Below, in pieces: positions 1 through 9,458 of a stretch of DNA of 59,715 nt (its first letter is position 1; the number at the start of each line of letters is the position of its first letter). This DNA comes from Nioella sediminis (GTDB lineage Bacteria > Pseudomonadota > Alphaproteobacteria > Rhodobacterales > Rhodobacteraceae), in the NCBI RefSeq assembly GCF_001879695.1, contig NZ_MNBL01000044.1, positions 1 through 59,715 on the forward strand. Reading direction: 5' to 3'. Both the position numbers and the translations under genes were made by a program. A model generated the notes under the pieces. The model saw only the letters and a program-made list of their open reading frames with translations. It had not been told where the DNA came from and did not search any database.

Positions 1-557
1 CGGGGGGCATGATGATTGCCGCCGATGATCGCTTTTCTGGGGGTGAAATCCGTATCCTCCCCTCGGTGCAGACCGATCAATTCGCCACCGATACGCTCGC
101 CCGTCTGGAAACCACCGCCTTTCAAAAGGATGCCCGTGCCAGCCGCATGGGCGCGCGGATGGGCCATGACGGTCCGGGCTTTTCCTCGGATGCGCATCTG
201 GCGATCCTGTCGGAGATCATCGTGCCCGGCGATGTGCAGGTGATCGGCGATGGCTCGCCTTTCGTGCTGCTCAACGAATGCCAGTCCATGGGCGGCTATC
301 CCCGCATCGCGACGGTGATCAGTTCCGATCTGGCCAAGGTCGCGCAAGCGGCACCCGGCAGCCCGATCCGGTTTCGTTTCGTGACGCTGGACGAGGCACT
401 GTCCGCGCGAACGTCGCTCGATAAGTATCTGAAATCGCTTCCTTCCCGTGTTGAACCCCGCGTGCGCCATCCCGGTGACATACCTGACCTTCTATCCTAT
501 CAACTGGTGAGCGGCGTGATTTCCGCCCATCATGATACCCATGAACAGGAGACTTGA
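1..557 (+). CDS. pxpC: 5-oxoprolinase subunit C (biotin-dependent carboxyltransferase family), 3' part
   Basis: The frame is open from the window edge, so the gene begins upstream; about 184 C-terminal residues are present. The sequence (for example SRMGARMGHDGPGFSSDAHL, then GDVQVIGDGSPFVLLNECQSMGGYP) matches the C-terminal half of the allophanate hydrolase subunit 2/PxpC family. With PxpA and PxpB this family cleaves 5-oxoproline to glutamate using ATP. pxpA follows after 3 bp, so the two are cotranscribed; pxpB is presumably further upstream, outside the window. The family also contains KipA-type and urea-amidolyase-type proteins, but the adjacent pxpA favours 5-oxoprolinase. Confidence 0.85.
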   Translation, partial: GGMMIAADDRFSGGEIRILPSVQTDQFATDTLARLETTAFQKDARASRMGARMGHDGPGFSSDAHLAILSEIIVPGDVQVIGDGSPFVLLNECQSMGGYPRIATVISSDLAKVAQAAPGSPIRFRFVTLDEALSARTSLDKYLKSLPSRVEPRVRHPGDIPDLLSYQLVSGVISAHHDTHEQET

Positions 558-560
558 GCC

Positions 561-1325
561 ATGACCATCCGCGTCGATCTGAACGCCGATATGGGCGAAA
601 GCTTTGGCCCATGGCCCATGGGCAATGATGCCGAGGTTCTGAAGGTCGTGACCTCGGCCAATGTGGCCTGCGGCTTCCACGCGGGTGACCCTAGCGTGAT
701 GGCCGAAACGATCAAGGTGGCGCAGGCCAATGGCGTCGGCATCGGCGCACATCCGGGCTTTCCCGATCTTCAGGGATTTGGCCGCCGGCGCATGCAGATG
801 GGCCGCGAAGACCTGCAAAACGCCATCCGCTACCAGTTTGGGGCGATCCGGGGCATGGCAAAGGCGCTTGGCGCCGAGGTGCGGCATTTCAAGCTGCACG
901 GGGCGCTGTCCAATATGTGCTCCGAGGATCAGGAGATGGCCCGCGCCTGTTATGAGGCGGCGCTGTCGGTCGATCCCGATGTGATCATCTTCGTTCTGGC
1001 CTCGACCGCGCAGGAACCGGCGGTTAAGGCTTTGGGCGCGACCTACGCCGGAGAGATCTTCGCCGACCGGGCCTATAATGACGACGCTACCCTTGTGGAC
1101 CGCAGCCTGCCCGGCGCGGTGATCCATGATGCGGACCGGGCGGCCAAGCGCATGGTCGAGATGGTCAAGGCAGGGGCCATCATCGCGGAATCGGGCAAGG
1201 TGATCCCGTCGCGCGTCGACACGATCTGCCTGCATGGCGACAACGAGACCGCGCTGCAAATTGCCCGCGCGGTGCGTGCGGGGCTGGAGGCCGAGGGCGT
1301 CAAACTGGCCCCAGTGGGGGCATGA
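561..1325 (+). CDS. pxpA: 5-oxoprolinase subunit A (LamB/YcsF family)
   Basis: 254 residues, the usual length for the family. The start shows the LamB/YcsF signature DLNADMGESFG, then VTSANVACGFHAGDP and GAHPGFPD, whose Asp and His residues form the predicted metal/catalytic pocket. PxpA works with PxpB and PxpC to hydrolyse 5-oxoproline (pyroglutamate) with ATP. It begins 3 bp after pxpC. The start ATG at 561 is preceded by a purine-rich AGGAGA at about 546-551. The next gene begins 115 bp downstream, so the operon may end here. Confidence 0.92.
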   Translation: MTIRVDLNADMGESFGPWPMGNDAEVLKVVTSANVACGFHAGDPSVMAETIKVAQANGVGIGAHPGFPDLQGFGRRRMQMGREDLQNAIRYQFGAIRGMAKALGAEVRHFKLHGALSNMCSEDQEMARACYEAALSVDPDVIIFVLASTAQEPAVKALGATYAGEIFADRAYNDDATLVDRSLPGAVIHDADRAAKRMVEMVKAGAIIAESGKVIPSRVDTICLHGDNETALQIARAVRAGLEAEGVKLAPVGA

Positions 1326-1440
1326 GACTGGCCCTGTCGCCTTGCGTCATGATCCTGTTTCATGGCCGCCATATCGTCACCCTGCGCCTGAGTCGCGAGG
1401 CTCCCCTCCTCGTGCGCGCTTCTGCCCGGAGGTCAGCCCC

Positions 1441-2817
1441 ATGACCACGCTCTCCAACACCCCTTACGAGTCGCTCAAGGTGGGAATGGAGGCTGCCTCC
1501 CCCCGGCTGGTCACGGCGGATGATCTCTATGTCTTCGCCAATTCCAGCGGCAATCATAACCCGATGCATCTGCCGCGCGAGGATGGTGACGGTGACGGAC
1601 GGCCCGAGGCGATTGCGCCGGGCATGTGGGTGGGGGCGCTGATTTCCTCGGTTCTGGGCAATCAATTGCCGGGTCCGGGTACGCTGTATAAACGCCAGAC
1701 GCTGACCTTCCTTGACCGCGCCCATGCGGGCGAAACGCTGGTGGCCAAGGTGCGGGTGGCGGAGAAGCTGCCGGGCAATGTGGTGTGTTTCGACACCTGG
1801 GTGGAACGGAACGACGGGCTGCGCATTTGCGAGGGGCGGGCCGAGGTGATCGCCCCGGACCGCCCGATGAGCTTCGATGACATGGACGTGCCGGCCCTGA
1901 CGGTGCAGCGGCATCAGCATTTCGACCGGCTGCTGGAACTGGCCGCCCCTCTGCCCGCGCTGGCCACCGCCGTTGTGGCCCCGGAAAAGCCCGATGCGCT
2001 GAACGGGGCGCTTCTGGCGCGGGACCATACGCTGATTGATCCCGTCTTTGTCGGCTGCGCGAAGAAGATCGCTGCGGCAGCGGAGGAGCTTGGCGCGGAT
2101 CTGACCGGCATCGAGATCATCGACGTGCCAGACAACCGCGCTGCCGCTTTGCGCGCTGTGGCCCTGATCCACGAAGGCCGGGCCAAGGCGCTGATGAAGG
2201 GGCATCTGCATACCGATCAGCTGCTGCACGCGATCCTGAAAAAAGAGGGCGGGCTGCGCACCAATCGCCGCCTCAGCCATGTCTTCGTGATGGATGTGCC
2301 GGGGCTCGATCATCTTCTGTTCGTGACCGATGCGGCGATCAACATCTCGCCCGATCTCGATTGCAAGGTGTCGATCTGTCAGAACGCGATTGATCTTGCC
2401 CTGTCGCTTGGCATCGTACAGCCCAAGGTGGGGGTGTTGTCGGCGGTGGAAACGGTGACGCCCTCCATCCCCTCGACGCTGGATGCTGCTGTGCTGTCAA
2501 AGATGGCCGACCGGGGCCAGATCACCGGCGGGTTGGTCGACGGGCCTCTGGCCATGGACAATGCAATTGATCTGGAGGCCGCACGCACCAAGGGCATCAC
2601 CGGGCTGGTTGCGGGACATGCCGATATCCTGCTGGCCCCCAACCTCGAAGCGGGCAACATGATCGCCAAGGAGCTGAGCTTCCTCGCCCATGCCGAAGCC
2701 GCGGGCGTGGTGATGGGGGCGCAGGTTCCGGTGATCCTCAATTCCCGCGCCGATGACGACAAGGCGCGGCTGGCCTCCTGCGCGGTGGCTGCGCTTTACG
2801 CGGAAAGCCTGACATGA
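1441..2817 (+). CDS. Bifunctional enoyl-CoA hydratase (MaoC)/phosphate acyltransferase
   Basis: 458 residues from the ATG at 1441. The open frame extends upstream to 1234, but that part overlaps pxpA and looks non-coding. Residues about 1-150 form a MaoC-type hot-dog domain, with DDLYVFANSSGNHNPMHL carrying the hydratase-type Asp/His region. Residues about 165-458 form a phosphate acetyl/butyryl transferase domain (IDPVFVG, LMKGHLHTDQLLHAILK, GVLSAVETVTPSIPSTLDA). The family likely acts on acyl-CoA and forms acyl phosphate. The stop overlaps the start of the kinase gene by 4 bp (ATGA), which supports an acyl-CoA to acyl-P to acid plus ATP pathway. The true substrate (acetyl, propionyl or crotonyl) cannot be told from sequence. 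Confidence 0.88.
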   Translation: MTTLSNTPYESLKVGMEAASPRLVTADDLYVFANSSGNHNPMHLPREDGDGDGRPEAIAPGMWVGALISSVLGNQLPGPGTLYKRQTLTFLDRAHAGETLVAKVRVAEKLPGNVVCFDTWVERNDGLRICEGRAEVIAPDRPMSFDDMDVPALTVQRHQHFDRLLELAAPLPALATAVVAPEKPDALNGALLARDHTLIDPVFVGCAKKIAAAAEELGADLTGIEIIDVPDNRAAALRAVALIHEGRAKALMKGHLHTDQLLHAILKKEGGLRTNRRLSHVFVMDVPGLDHLLFVTDAAINISPDLDCKVSICQNAIDLALSLGIVQPKVGVLSAVETVTPSIPSTLDAAVLSKMADRGQITGGLVDGPLAMDNAIDLEAARTKGITGLVAGHADILLAPNLEAGNMIAKELSFLAHAEAAGVVMGAQVPVILNSRADDDKARLASCAVAALYAESLT

Positions 2818-3974
2818 CCGGCGTGATCCTGACCCTCAACGCCGGGTCCAGCTCGATCAAGTTCGCGCTTTACGGGGCCTTGGCGGCACCGGCTCTGGAA
2901 GCCTCTGGCATGGTCGACGCCATCGGCCCGGATGCCCGGCTGGTTCTGAAACCGGAAGGCGGCGCGAAAATCAGCACCGCGCTCGGCAAGACCGACCATG
3001 TCGCGGGGGTCTCTGCCATCCTGACCGCGTTGGAGCCGTTTCTGGCCAGCCGGCCTGTCCTCGGGGTCGGACATCGCATCGTCCATGGCGGACCCGAGAT
3101 CGACGGCCCCCGCGTGCTGGATGCCGCCCTGCTGGACTATCTGGAAACGCTGAAACCGCTCGCCCCGCTGCATCAACCCCATAACCTTGCGGCCGTCCAC
3201 GCGGCCCGCGCGGCCTTCCCGGATGCGGTGCAGGTGGGGGCCTTCGACACCGCCTTCCATCGGGGGCATCCGCGGGTGCATGACCTCTTCGCATTGCCGC
3301 GCCGCTATTACGATCAGGGCGTGCGCCGCTACGGGTTCCACGGGCTGAGTTACGATTTCATTGCGGGCAAGATGGCGCGTAATTACCCGGATCTGGCCAG
3401 AGGCAAGGTGATCGTCGCCCATCTGGGAAACGGGGCCTCGCTGTGCGGCATCGAAAACGGGCGCTCGATCTCGTCCACCATGGGGTTTTCGGCGCTGGAG
3501 GGGCTGTGCATGGGTACGCGGCCCGGGCAGGTCGATCCGGGCGTTCTGCTTTACCTGATGAAAGAAGAGGGGATGGGCTATGACGACCTGACCCGGCTTC
3601 TTTACAAGGAAAGCGGGATGCTGGGTCTGTCCGGGATCAGCCATGACATGCGGGAACTCCTGGCGTCGGATGTGCCGGAGGCGGAGGAGGCGATTGGCTA
3701 TTACTGTGCCCGGCTGGCCCGGGAAATCGGGGCGATGGCCGCCGTGCTTGCCGGGGTGGATGCGTTGGTGTTCACGGGGGGCGTGGGTGAAAACGCGGCC
3801 CCGATCCGGGCGCGTGCGCTGGAGCGGCTCGGGTTTCTGGGGCTGGACCTGGACCCCGCCGCCAATGCAGCCAATGCGACCGTGATTGATGCCGGTCGGG
3901 TGCCGATCCTGGTCCTGCCGACGGATGAAGAAAGCGTGATCGCCCGGTCAACCAAGGCGTTGATTGCTGAGTGA
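2814..3974 (+). CDS. ackA: Acetate/propionate kinase
   Basis: 386 residues. The N-terminal signature LTLNAGSSSIKF and the second signature around RRYGFHGLSYDFI identify the acetokinase family; IVAHLGNGASLCGI and MGTRPGQVDPG form the nucleotide and acyl-phosphate site. It transfers phosphate between acyl phosphate and ADP. The start overlaps the stop of the MaoC-Pta gene, giving translational coupling and a matched enzyme pair. Specificity for acetate against propionate or butyrate is not visible. Confidence 0.92.
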   Translation: MTGVILTLNAGSSSIKFALYGALAAPALEASGMVDAIGPDARLVLKPEGGAKISTALGKTDHVAGVSAILTALEPFLASRPVLGVGHRIVHGGPEIDGPRVLDAALLDYLETLKPLAPLHQPHNLAAVHAARAAFPDAVQVGAFDTAFHRGHPRVHDLFALPRRYYDQGVRRYGFHGLSYDFIAGKMARNYPDLARGKVIVAHLGNGASLCGIENGRSISSTMGFSALEGLCMGTRPGQVDPGVLLYLMKEEGMGYDDLTRLLYKESGMLGLSGISHDMRELLASDVPEAEEAIGYYCARLAREIGAMAAVLAGVDALVFTGGVGENAAPIRARALERLGFLGLDLDPAANAANATVIDAGRVPILVLPTDEESVIARSTKALIAE

Positions 3975-4262
3975 CCAGAGACCTGCCCGCTGTGTGCGTC
4001 TGCATCGGGGGTTGCTTTGCCGAACCTCGCCCCGTTTGACACCGCCCGCTGCCAATCCTCGCTATTGACGCGCAGCCCGACCCATCTTGGGACTGCGCTT
4101 CAAAAAGCGTTCACCCTAACCGGCGTTAACCTTAACCAGTGTTACCCTTTATGCGATGGTCTTTGAGCGTCGTCAGTGCCGCGCGGGAAGAGCCTTGAAA
4201 TCAGGGCGCGGCTTGCGCCGCGTCACCTTTGCAAATTCGGCGCGCCGCCCCATCTATGGAAG

Positions 4263-4718
4263 ATGCGCTACCTGCTATTGCTCCTGCTGCCCGTTGCCCT
4301 GCTGCTCTATATCCGGCTTTCTCCCATGTCGGTCGAGCGGTGGCATTTGGACCCGTCAACGGCGGAACGGCCCCGCACGCCGAATGCCTATCTTCTAAGG
4401 GGCAGCGACGGGGACGCCCCGCCATTGATGCTTCAAGCATCCCCCGAAGCCGTCTCAGATGCCCTGGATCGCGTCCTGGCCACGGCCCCGCGCGTGTCGC
4501 GCCTTGCGGGCAGGGCGGAGGATGGGCTGGTGACCTATGTGCAGCGAAGCCGGATCATGGGCTATCCCGATGCGATTTCCATCCGGCTCAGCCCGGAAGG
4601 GGATGGAACGCGGGTCGAGGTGTTCTCCCGGTCCCGCTTCGGCTACGGCGATGCCGGGGTGAATGCGGCCCGCGTCACCCGCTGGATGGAGCGGCTGGAG
4701 GCAGCGCTAGCCCCTTGA
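4263..4718 (+). CDS. DUF1499 family membrane-anchored protein
   Basis: 151 residues from ATG 4263, chosen because it is preceded closely by GGAAG and opens with a hydrophobic anchor ([19 protein letters not shown]). An in-frame upstream ATG at 4176 would add a poorly coding, Arg-rich extension. The rest ([36 protein letters not shown], then [17 protein letters not shown]) fits the DUF1499 family, whose function is unknown. It lies 32 bp upstream of prfA on the same strand and may share its transcript. Confidence 0.75.
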   Translation: MRYLLLLLLPVALLLYIRLSPMSVERWHLDPSTAERPRTPNAYLLRGSDGDAPPLMLQASPEAVSDALDRVLATAPRVSRLAGRAEDGLVTYVQRSRIMGYPDAISIRLSPEGDGTRVEVFSRSRFGYGDAGVNAARVTRWMERLEAALAP

Positions 4719-4750
4719 CGGCGCGCGCGCCCCGCGCCACACCGCCTGTC

Positions 4751-5806
4751 ATGTTGCCCGCAGATCGCCTGACCCAGATCACCGAACGGTTCGAGTTTCT
4801 CGAAGCCCGGCTGAATGCCGGTCCCGCCGCCGATGAGATCGCGGCGATCAGCCGAGAGTATTCGGACCTCAAACCGGTCGTGGACCAGATCGCCGCCTAT
4901 CGCCGGATCCTGACCGACATTGCCGAGGCCGAGGCGATGCTGGACGACCCCGACATGGCGGAACTGGCGGAGGAGGAGTTGCCGCATCTGCGCGATGCGC
5001 TGCCCGAGGCCGAGAAAGCCCTGCAACTGGCACTCTTGCCCAAGGACGCCGCAGATGCCCGCCCGGCGATGGTGGAAATCCGCCCCGGCACCGGTGGCGA
5101 TGAGGCGGCGCTGTTCGCCGGTGACCTGCTGCGCATGTATGAACGCTACGCCGATGCGCGCGGCTGGAAGCTGGAGATCATCGAACAGCAACTGACCGAG
5201 CTTGGCGGCATCAAGGAGGTCGTGGCCCATGTGACCGGCGAGGGCGTCTTTGCCCGGCTGAAATACGAATCCGGCGTGCATCGGGTACAACGGGTGCCAA
5301 CCACGGAATCGGGCGGGCGTATTCACACCTCTGCCGCCACCGTCGCTGTGCTGCCCGAGGCCGAAGAGGTCGATATCGACATTCCCGCGCAGGACATCCG
5401 CATCGACACGATGCGCGCCAGCGGGGCAGGGGGGCAGCACGTCAACACCACCGACTCCGCCGTGCGGATCACCCATATTCCGTCGGGTATCGTGGTGACG
5501 AGTTCCGAGAAATCGCAGCACCGCAACCGAGAGATTGCCATGTCGGTCCTGCGTGCCCGGCTGTTTGATCTGGAACGCCAGAAAGCCGCCGATGAACGCG
5601 CCGCCGACCGCAAGGCGCAGGTGGGCTCCGGCGACCGCTCCGAACGCATCCGAACCTATAATTTCCCGCAAGGGCGCATCACCGATCACCGCATCAACCT
5701 GACGCTCTACAAGCTCGACCAGGTCATGCAGGGCGATCTGGATGAGCTGATCGACGCCCTGATCTCCGATGATCAGGCCCGGATGCTGGCGGAGATGGAG
5801 GGGTGA
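4751..5806 (+). CDS. prfA: Peptide chain release factor 1
   Basis: 351 residues from ATG 4751; the frame is open further upstream but overlaps the DUF1499 gene. The peptidyl-hydrolysis motif GGQ is at residues 227-229 ([15 protein letters not shown]). The PCRF-type segment is [23 protein letters not shown]1 recognises UAA/UAG and releases the nascent peptide. The stop overlaps the GTG start of prmC, whose product methylates the GGQ glutamine, so enzyme and substrate are cotranslated. Confidence 0.97.
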   Translation: MLPADRLTQITERFEFLEARLNAGPAADEIAAISREYSDLKPVVDQIAAYRRILTDIAEAEAMLDDPDMAELAEEELPHLRDALPEAEKALQLALLPKDAADARPAMVEIRPGTGGDEAALFAGDLLRMYERYADARGWKLEIIEQQLTELGGIKEVVAHVTGEGVFARLKYESGVHRVQRVPTTESGGRIHTSAATVAVLPEAEEVDIDIPAQDIRIDTMRASGAGGQHVNTTDSAVRITHIPSGIVVTSSEKSQHRNREIAMSVLRARLFDLERQKAADERAADRKAQVGSGDRSERIRTYNFPQGRITDHRINLTLYKLDQVMQGDLDELIDALISDDQARMLAEMEG

Positions 5807-6648
5807 GCGACGCCCCCCTAACCGTGACCACCGCCCTTCGCGCGCTGAAATCCGAGATGGAGTATGACGGCGCCGACCTGCCCATGTCCGAGTTGCGGAT
5901 GCTGCTGGCCCATGCCATGGGGGCAGACCCTGCGCGCCTGACCCTGATGGCGCAGGACGAGGTGGCGCAAGAGGTCTTCGAAGAGGCGCGGCGTCTCTAC
6001 TTCCGTCGCTCCTTCGGTGTGCCCATGTCCCATATCCGCGGCTATCGCGATTTCTATGGCCGCCGCTTCACCGTGACCGACAAGGTTCTGGACCCGCGCC
6101 CGGACACGGAGGCCCTGATCGAGCTGGCCCTGAGCGAGCCCTTTTCAGAGGTGTTGGACCTCGGCACCGGATCGGGCTGTATCCTGATCACGCTTCTGGC
6201 GGAACGGCCTCGGGCGACGGGGATCGCGACCGATCTCTCGACCGACGCGCTGCAGGTGGCCGAGGCCAATGCCGAAAAACACGCTGTCCTGCCGCGGGCT
6301 GCCTTTCTGCACAGCAACTGGCTGGAAATCGTGGGCGGGCAGTTCGATCTGATCGTCTCCAACCCGCCCTATATCGCGCTCGACGAGATGCCGGGCCTCT
6401 CCGCCGAGGTGCATCACGAACCAAGGATGGCACTGACCGATGAAGGGGATGGGCTGTCCGCCTACCGCATCATCACCCGGGATGCCCCTGCGCATCTCAA
6501 GTTTGGCGGTCGGCTGATGGTCGAGATCGGCCCGACCCAGGGGGACGCGGTGGCCGACATGTTCCGCAAGGCAGGGCTTGAAGAGGTGCAGGTCCGACCC
6601 GATCTTGATGGCAGGGATCGCGTGGTTCTGGGCAGAAAACCCGCCTGA
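5803..6648 (+). CDS. prmC: Peptide chain release factor N5-glutamine methyltransferase
   Basis: 281 residues with a GTG start that overlaps the prfA stop (GTGA). The SAM-binding motif is DLGTGSGCI and the catalytic NPPY motif appears in [10 protein letters not shown]. The N-terminal helical domain (about 80 residues) binds the release factor. PrmC methylates the glutamine of the GGQ motif of RF1/RF2 and so increases termination efficiency. The prfA-prmC pair is widely conserved. Confidence 0.95.
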   Translation: MSDAPLTVTTALRALKSEMEYDGADLPMSELRMLLAHAMGADPARLTLMAQDEVAQEVFEEARRLYFRRSFGVPMSHIRGYRDFYGRRFTVTDKVLDPRPDTEALIELALSEPFSEVLDLGTGSGCILITLLAERPRATGIATDLSTDALQVAEANAEKHAVLPRAAFLHSNWLEIVGGQFDLIVSNPPYIALDEMPGLSAEVHHEPRMALTDEGDGLSAYRIITRDAPAHLKFGGRLMVEIGPTQGDAVADMFRKAGLEEVQVRPDLDGRDRVVLGRKPA

Positions 6649-6678
6649 TCGGGCACGCATGGCGTCATTTTGCGCGAT

Positions 6679-6702
6679 ATTTCCGCCAACCCCGGCGGAA
6701 AT
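6679..6702. terminator. Perfect 9-bp hairpin after prmC
   Basis: ATTTCCGCC (6679-6687) pairs exactly with GGCGGAAAT (6694-6702) around a 6-nt loop, 31 bp after the prmC stop. There is no long T tract, so it could be a weak terminator or an mRNA 3'-end stabiliser. The rest of the 296-bp gap to the DUF4167 gene shows no convincing gene. Confidence 0.4.
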
Positions 6703-6944
6703 CACCGCAAGAGGGGCAGTTTGCCCTTGTTTTGCCGGGAAACCCGTGGTTACACAGGGGCAGCGGATGCGGAATGGACATCAGGCCATGCCCCCGCGGT
6801 TCACCCTCAGACGAGACGAAAACAGCAGGGATAACCGCAACAGCAGGGGCAAGCTGCAACGTCCAGCCGGACAGGCCCGATTGCCTGACCATCGCATGTC
6901 CCGCATCCCAATGACACCAGGACAACTGGAACAGATACAGACAC

Positions 6945-7517
6945 ATGAGATCATCTAAAAACCGTTCGCGGTCCAAGGGCAATCGCAACAACAACCGCTC
7001 CATGGGCAACATCGTCAACCGCGTGTTCGACAGTTCCGGCCCCGAGGGTAAGGTCCGTGGGACGCCGCAGCAGATTATTGACAAGTACAATCAGCTGACC
7101 CGCGATGCGCAGCTCGCCAATGACAGGGTGGCCGCCGAGAACTTCCAGCAGCATGCGGAGCATTACGCGCGGATGCTGGGAGAAGCGCAGCGCGAACAGG
7201 ACGCCCGCCGCGCCGAGCAGGAAGCGCAGCAGCAGCAACAGCAGCAGGCCCGCGAGGCCCGTCAGGCGCGCGAAGATGAGGCCGCGCAGGACCAGCCCAC
7301 AGACATGCCCGACAGCAAGCTGGAGCAGAAGTCCTTCGGCGAGGTGATCGACGTGCCCGCATCGGGCGACAGCGGCCTGGTCAGCACGCCCGAAAGCGCG
7401 CCCAAGCCCAAACGCCCCCGCACCCGCCGTGCGCCGAAGAAAACGGCAGAAGCCCCGTCGGAGGGGCAGGGTGACGCGCCGAATTCTCCGGAAGAAGGCC
7501 CGCAGGCGGCCGAATAA
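6945..7517 (+). CDS. DUF4167 domain-containing protein
   Basis: 190 residues. The N-terminus (RSSKNRSRSKGNRNNNRSMG, followed by NIVNRVFDSSGPEGKVRGTP and QQIIDKYNQLTRDAQLANDR) is the DUF4167 signature common in Alphaproteobacteria. The middle is a Gln/Glu/Ala-rich, probably coiled-coil stretch (about residues 85-115), and the C-terminus is basic and disordered (PKPKRPRTRRAPKK). The basic, Asn-rich head suggests nucleic-acid binding, but no function is established. It ends 3 bp before the convergent rsmA stop. Confidence 0.88.
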   Translation: MRSSKNRSRSKGNRNNNRSMGNIVNRVFDSSGPEGKVRGTPQQIIDKYNQLTRDAQLANDRVAAENFQQHAEHYARMLGEAQREQDARRAEQEAQQQQQQQAREARQAREDEAAQDQPTDMPDSKLEQKSFGEVIDVPASGDSGLVSTPESAPKPKRPRTRRAPKKTAEAPSEGQGDAPNSPEEGPQAAE

Positions 7518-7520
7518 GCC

Positions 7521-8363
7521 TCAGCCCGCCGCCACCTGGCGGGCGAGCGCACAGAACCCCTCGATCGGGACCTGTTCGGCCCGGTCGGTGGGTTTCAGCC
7601 CCGCCGCGAGGATGCGATCCTCGATATCCGGGGCAATCCCCTTCAGAGCCGCCCGCAACATCTTGCGCCGCTGGTTGAACCCGGCGGCGACGACGCGTTC
7701 CAGAACCTTGGGATCAGCGGCAAAGCGCGGCTCTGGCAGCGCCTCCAGATGCACGACGGCGGAGCGCACCTTGGGCGGTGGCGTGAACGCCTCGGGCGGC
7801 AGGGTCAGGGCAATCTTTGCGCTGCAGCGCCATTGCGCCAGAACCGCAAGCCGCCCATAGGCCTTGCCGCCGGGCTGCGCCACGATCCGCTCCGCCACTT
7901 CGCGCTGAAACATCAGGGTCAGGCTTTGCCACTCAGGCGGCCAGATCTTCGGGGTCAGCCAACGCACCAGCAGTTCCGTGCCCACATTATAGGGCAGGTT
8001 GGCGACAACCTTGATTGGCGGGCTCAGATGCGCGGCCCAATCGACCTGCAACGCGTCTTCGTTCAAAACCTCCAGCTGACCGGGATAGGCCGCCGAAATC
8101 TCGGCCAGCGCCGGCAAACACCGCGCATCCTTCTCGATGGCCACCACCCGCCGCGCGCCTTCGGCCAGCAACCCGCGCGTGAGGCCGCCGGGGCCGGGCC
8201 CCACCTCCAGCACATCGCAGCCGGTCAGGTCCCCCGCCGCGCGGGCAATCTTCGCGGTCAGGTTCAGATCCAGCAGGAAGTTCTGCCCAAGCGCCTTGCG
8301 GGCACTCAGCCCATGGGTCGCGATCACCTCGCGCAGCGGCGGCAGCCCGTCAATCGTGGCCAT
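7521..8363 (-). CDS. rsmA: 16S rRNA (adenine1518-N6/adenine1519-N6)-dimethyltransferase
   Basis: 280 residues from the ATG at 8363; an in-frame ATG 12 bp upstream (8375) is possible. Motifs: GQNFLLD at the N-terminus, SAM-binding [12 protein letters not shown] and catalytic [14 protein letters not shown]. It dimethylates two adjacent adenines in helix 45 of 16S rRNA (KsgA). It is the last gene of the minus-strand run that begins at lptF. It is separated from pdxA by 102 bp holding a repeated 3'-UTR element. Confidence 0.96.
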   Translation of the reverse strand: MATIDGLPPLREVIATHGLSARKALGQNFLLDLNLTAKIARAAGDLTGCDVLEVGPGPGGLTRGLLAEGARRVVAIEKDARCLPALAEISAAYPGQLEVLNEDALQVDWAAHLSPPIKVVANLPYNVGTELLVRWLTPKIWPPEWQSLTLMFQREVAERIVAQPGGKAYGRLAVLAQWRCSAKIALTLPPEAFTPPPKVRSAVVHLEALPEPRFAADPKVLERVVAAGFNQRRKMLRAALKGIAPDIEDRILAAGLKPTDRAEQVPIEGFCALARQVAAG

Positions 8364-8396
8364 GCAACACTCCATTAAGGTTAACGCGCGCGCCCC

Positions 8397-8455
8397 CTTT
8401 CAGCTTGGCAAAAATACCTCGGGGGAGTCGCGTAGCGACGGGGGCAGCGCCCCCT
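8397..8455 (-). repeat. 3'-UTR repeat element, copy A (after pdxA)
   Basis: Read from the pdxA stop on the minus strand, a GC-rich hairpin (GGGGGCGCTGCCCCC) is followed by CCCCCGAGGTATTTTTGCC and AAGCTGAAAG. The same tail follows corC (28397-28506) and acuI (47471-47547). The hairpin plus TATTTTT resembles a factor-independent terminator. This copy lacks the outer GATCGACGCC block found in the other two. Confidence 0.7.
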
Positions 8456-8465
8456 CCAACCTGCC

Positions 8466-9458
8466 TCATACCGCGCCTCCCGCCCGGGCAAGGGCCATGT
8501 CGCGCGCCATACGCAGCGCAGCGATCATGCTGGCCGGATCCGCCATGCCGCGCCCGGCGATATCGAACGCCGTCCCGTGATCGGGCGAGGTGCGGATGAA
8601 AGGCAGTCCAAGCGTCACATTCACGCCGCCCGCGAAATCCAGCGTCTTGATCGGAATGAGTGCCTGATCGTGATACATGGCAATCGCCGCATCATAGCCC
8701 GCCCGCGCGCCCGCGTGGAACATGGTGTCGGCAGAGGCAGGCCCCGAAATCCGCATCCCTTCGGTGCGCAGCATGTCCAGCACCGGGGTGATGACTGCCA
8801 TCTCCTCGACCCCCATGGTGCCGCCTTCACCCGCATGGGGATTGAGACCTGCCACCGCCAATCGCGGGGCCTCCAGCCCGAAATCGCGGATCAGCGCCGC
8901 ATGTGTGACGCGAATCGTATCGGCCAGAAGCTCCGGTGTCAGCGCCTCGGGAACATCGGCCAGCGCGATGTGGATCGTGACCGGCACCACCCGCAGGGCA
9001 TCGCAGGCCAGCATCATCACCACGCGGTCCACACCCGCAAGTTGGGCCAGGAATTCGGTGTGACCGGGAAAGGCGAAGCCCGCCCCGTCCTTCAGCGCCT
9101 TCTTGTGGATGGGTGCGGTACAGATCGCCGAGGCCTGGCCCGACCGAACCAGATCGACGCCTTTCCCGATCACGTCGATTACGCCTTGCGCGTTACGCGG
9201 GTCGGGCTGGCCGGGTGCGGCATCTGCGGCAAAATCATGGGCCAGCAGCGGCAGGCGTCCAAGTGGCACGCCCAAGGCGTCCGCGGGGGCCGAGATCAGG
9301 TCAACGGCCCCATAGGCTTCGAAATGACGCCGATCCCCAATGGCGAAGAAGGGCAGATCCGCCCCAAGCGCGGCACGTGCCTTGACGATGATTTCCGGGC
9401 CGATCCCCGACGGCTCCCCGCAGCTGACAGCCACGGGGGGCAGTGTCTGCGCGGTCAT
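8466..9458 (-). CDS. pdxA: 4-hydroxythreonine-4-phosphate dehydrogenase
   Basis: 330 residues. Metal-site and substrate motifs of the PdxA family are visible: SCGEPSGIGPEI at the N-terminus, FPGHTEFLAQL, GLNPHAGEGG and AMYHDQALIPIKTLDF. It carries out an NAD-dependent oxidation in the DXP-dependent pyridoxal phosphate pathway. The start overlaps the stop of the surA-like gene by 4 bp. The order lptD-surA-pdxA-rsmA is the same as in many Proteobacteria, so a shared transcript is likely. Confidence 0.96.
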   Translation of the reverse strand: MTAQTLPPVAVSCGEPSGIGPEIIVKARAALGADLPFFAIGDRRHFEAYGAVDLISAPADALGVPLGRLPLLAHDFAADAAPGQPDPRNAQGVIDVIGKGVDLVRSGQASAICTAPIHKKALKDGAGFAFPGHTEFLAQLAGVDRVVMMLACDALRVVPVTIHIALADVPEALTPELLADTIRVTHAALIRDFGLEAPRLAVAGLNPHAGEGGTMGVEEMAVITPVLDMLRTEGMRISGPASADTMFHAGARAGYDAAIAMYHDQALIPIKTLDFAGGVNVTLGLPFIRTSPDHGTAFDIAGRGMADPASMIAALRMARDMALARAGGAV

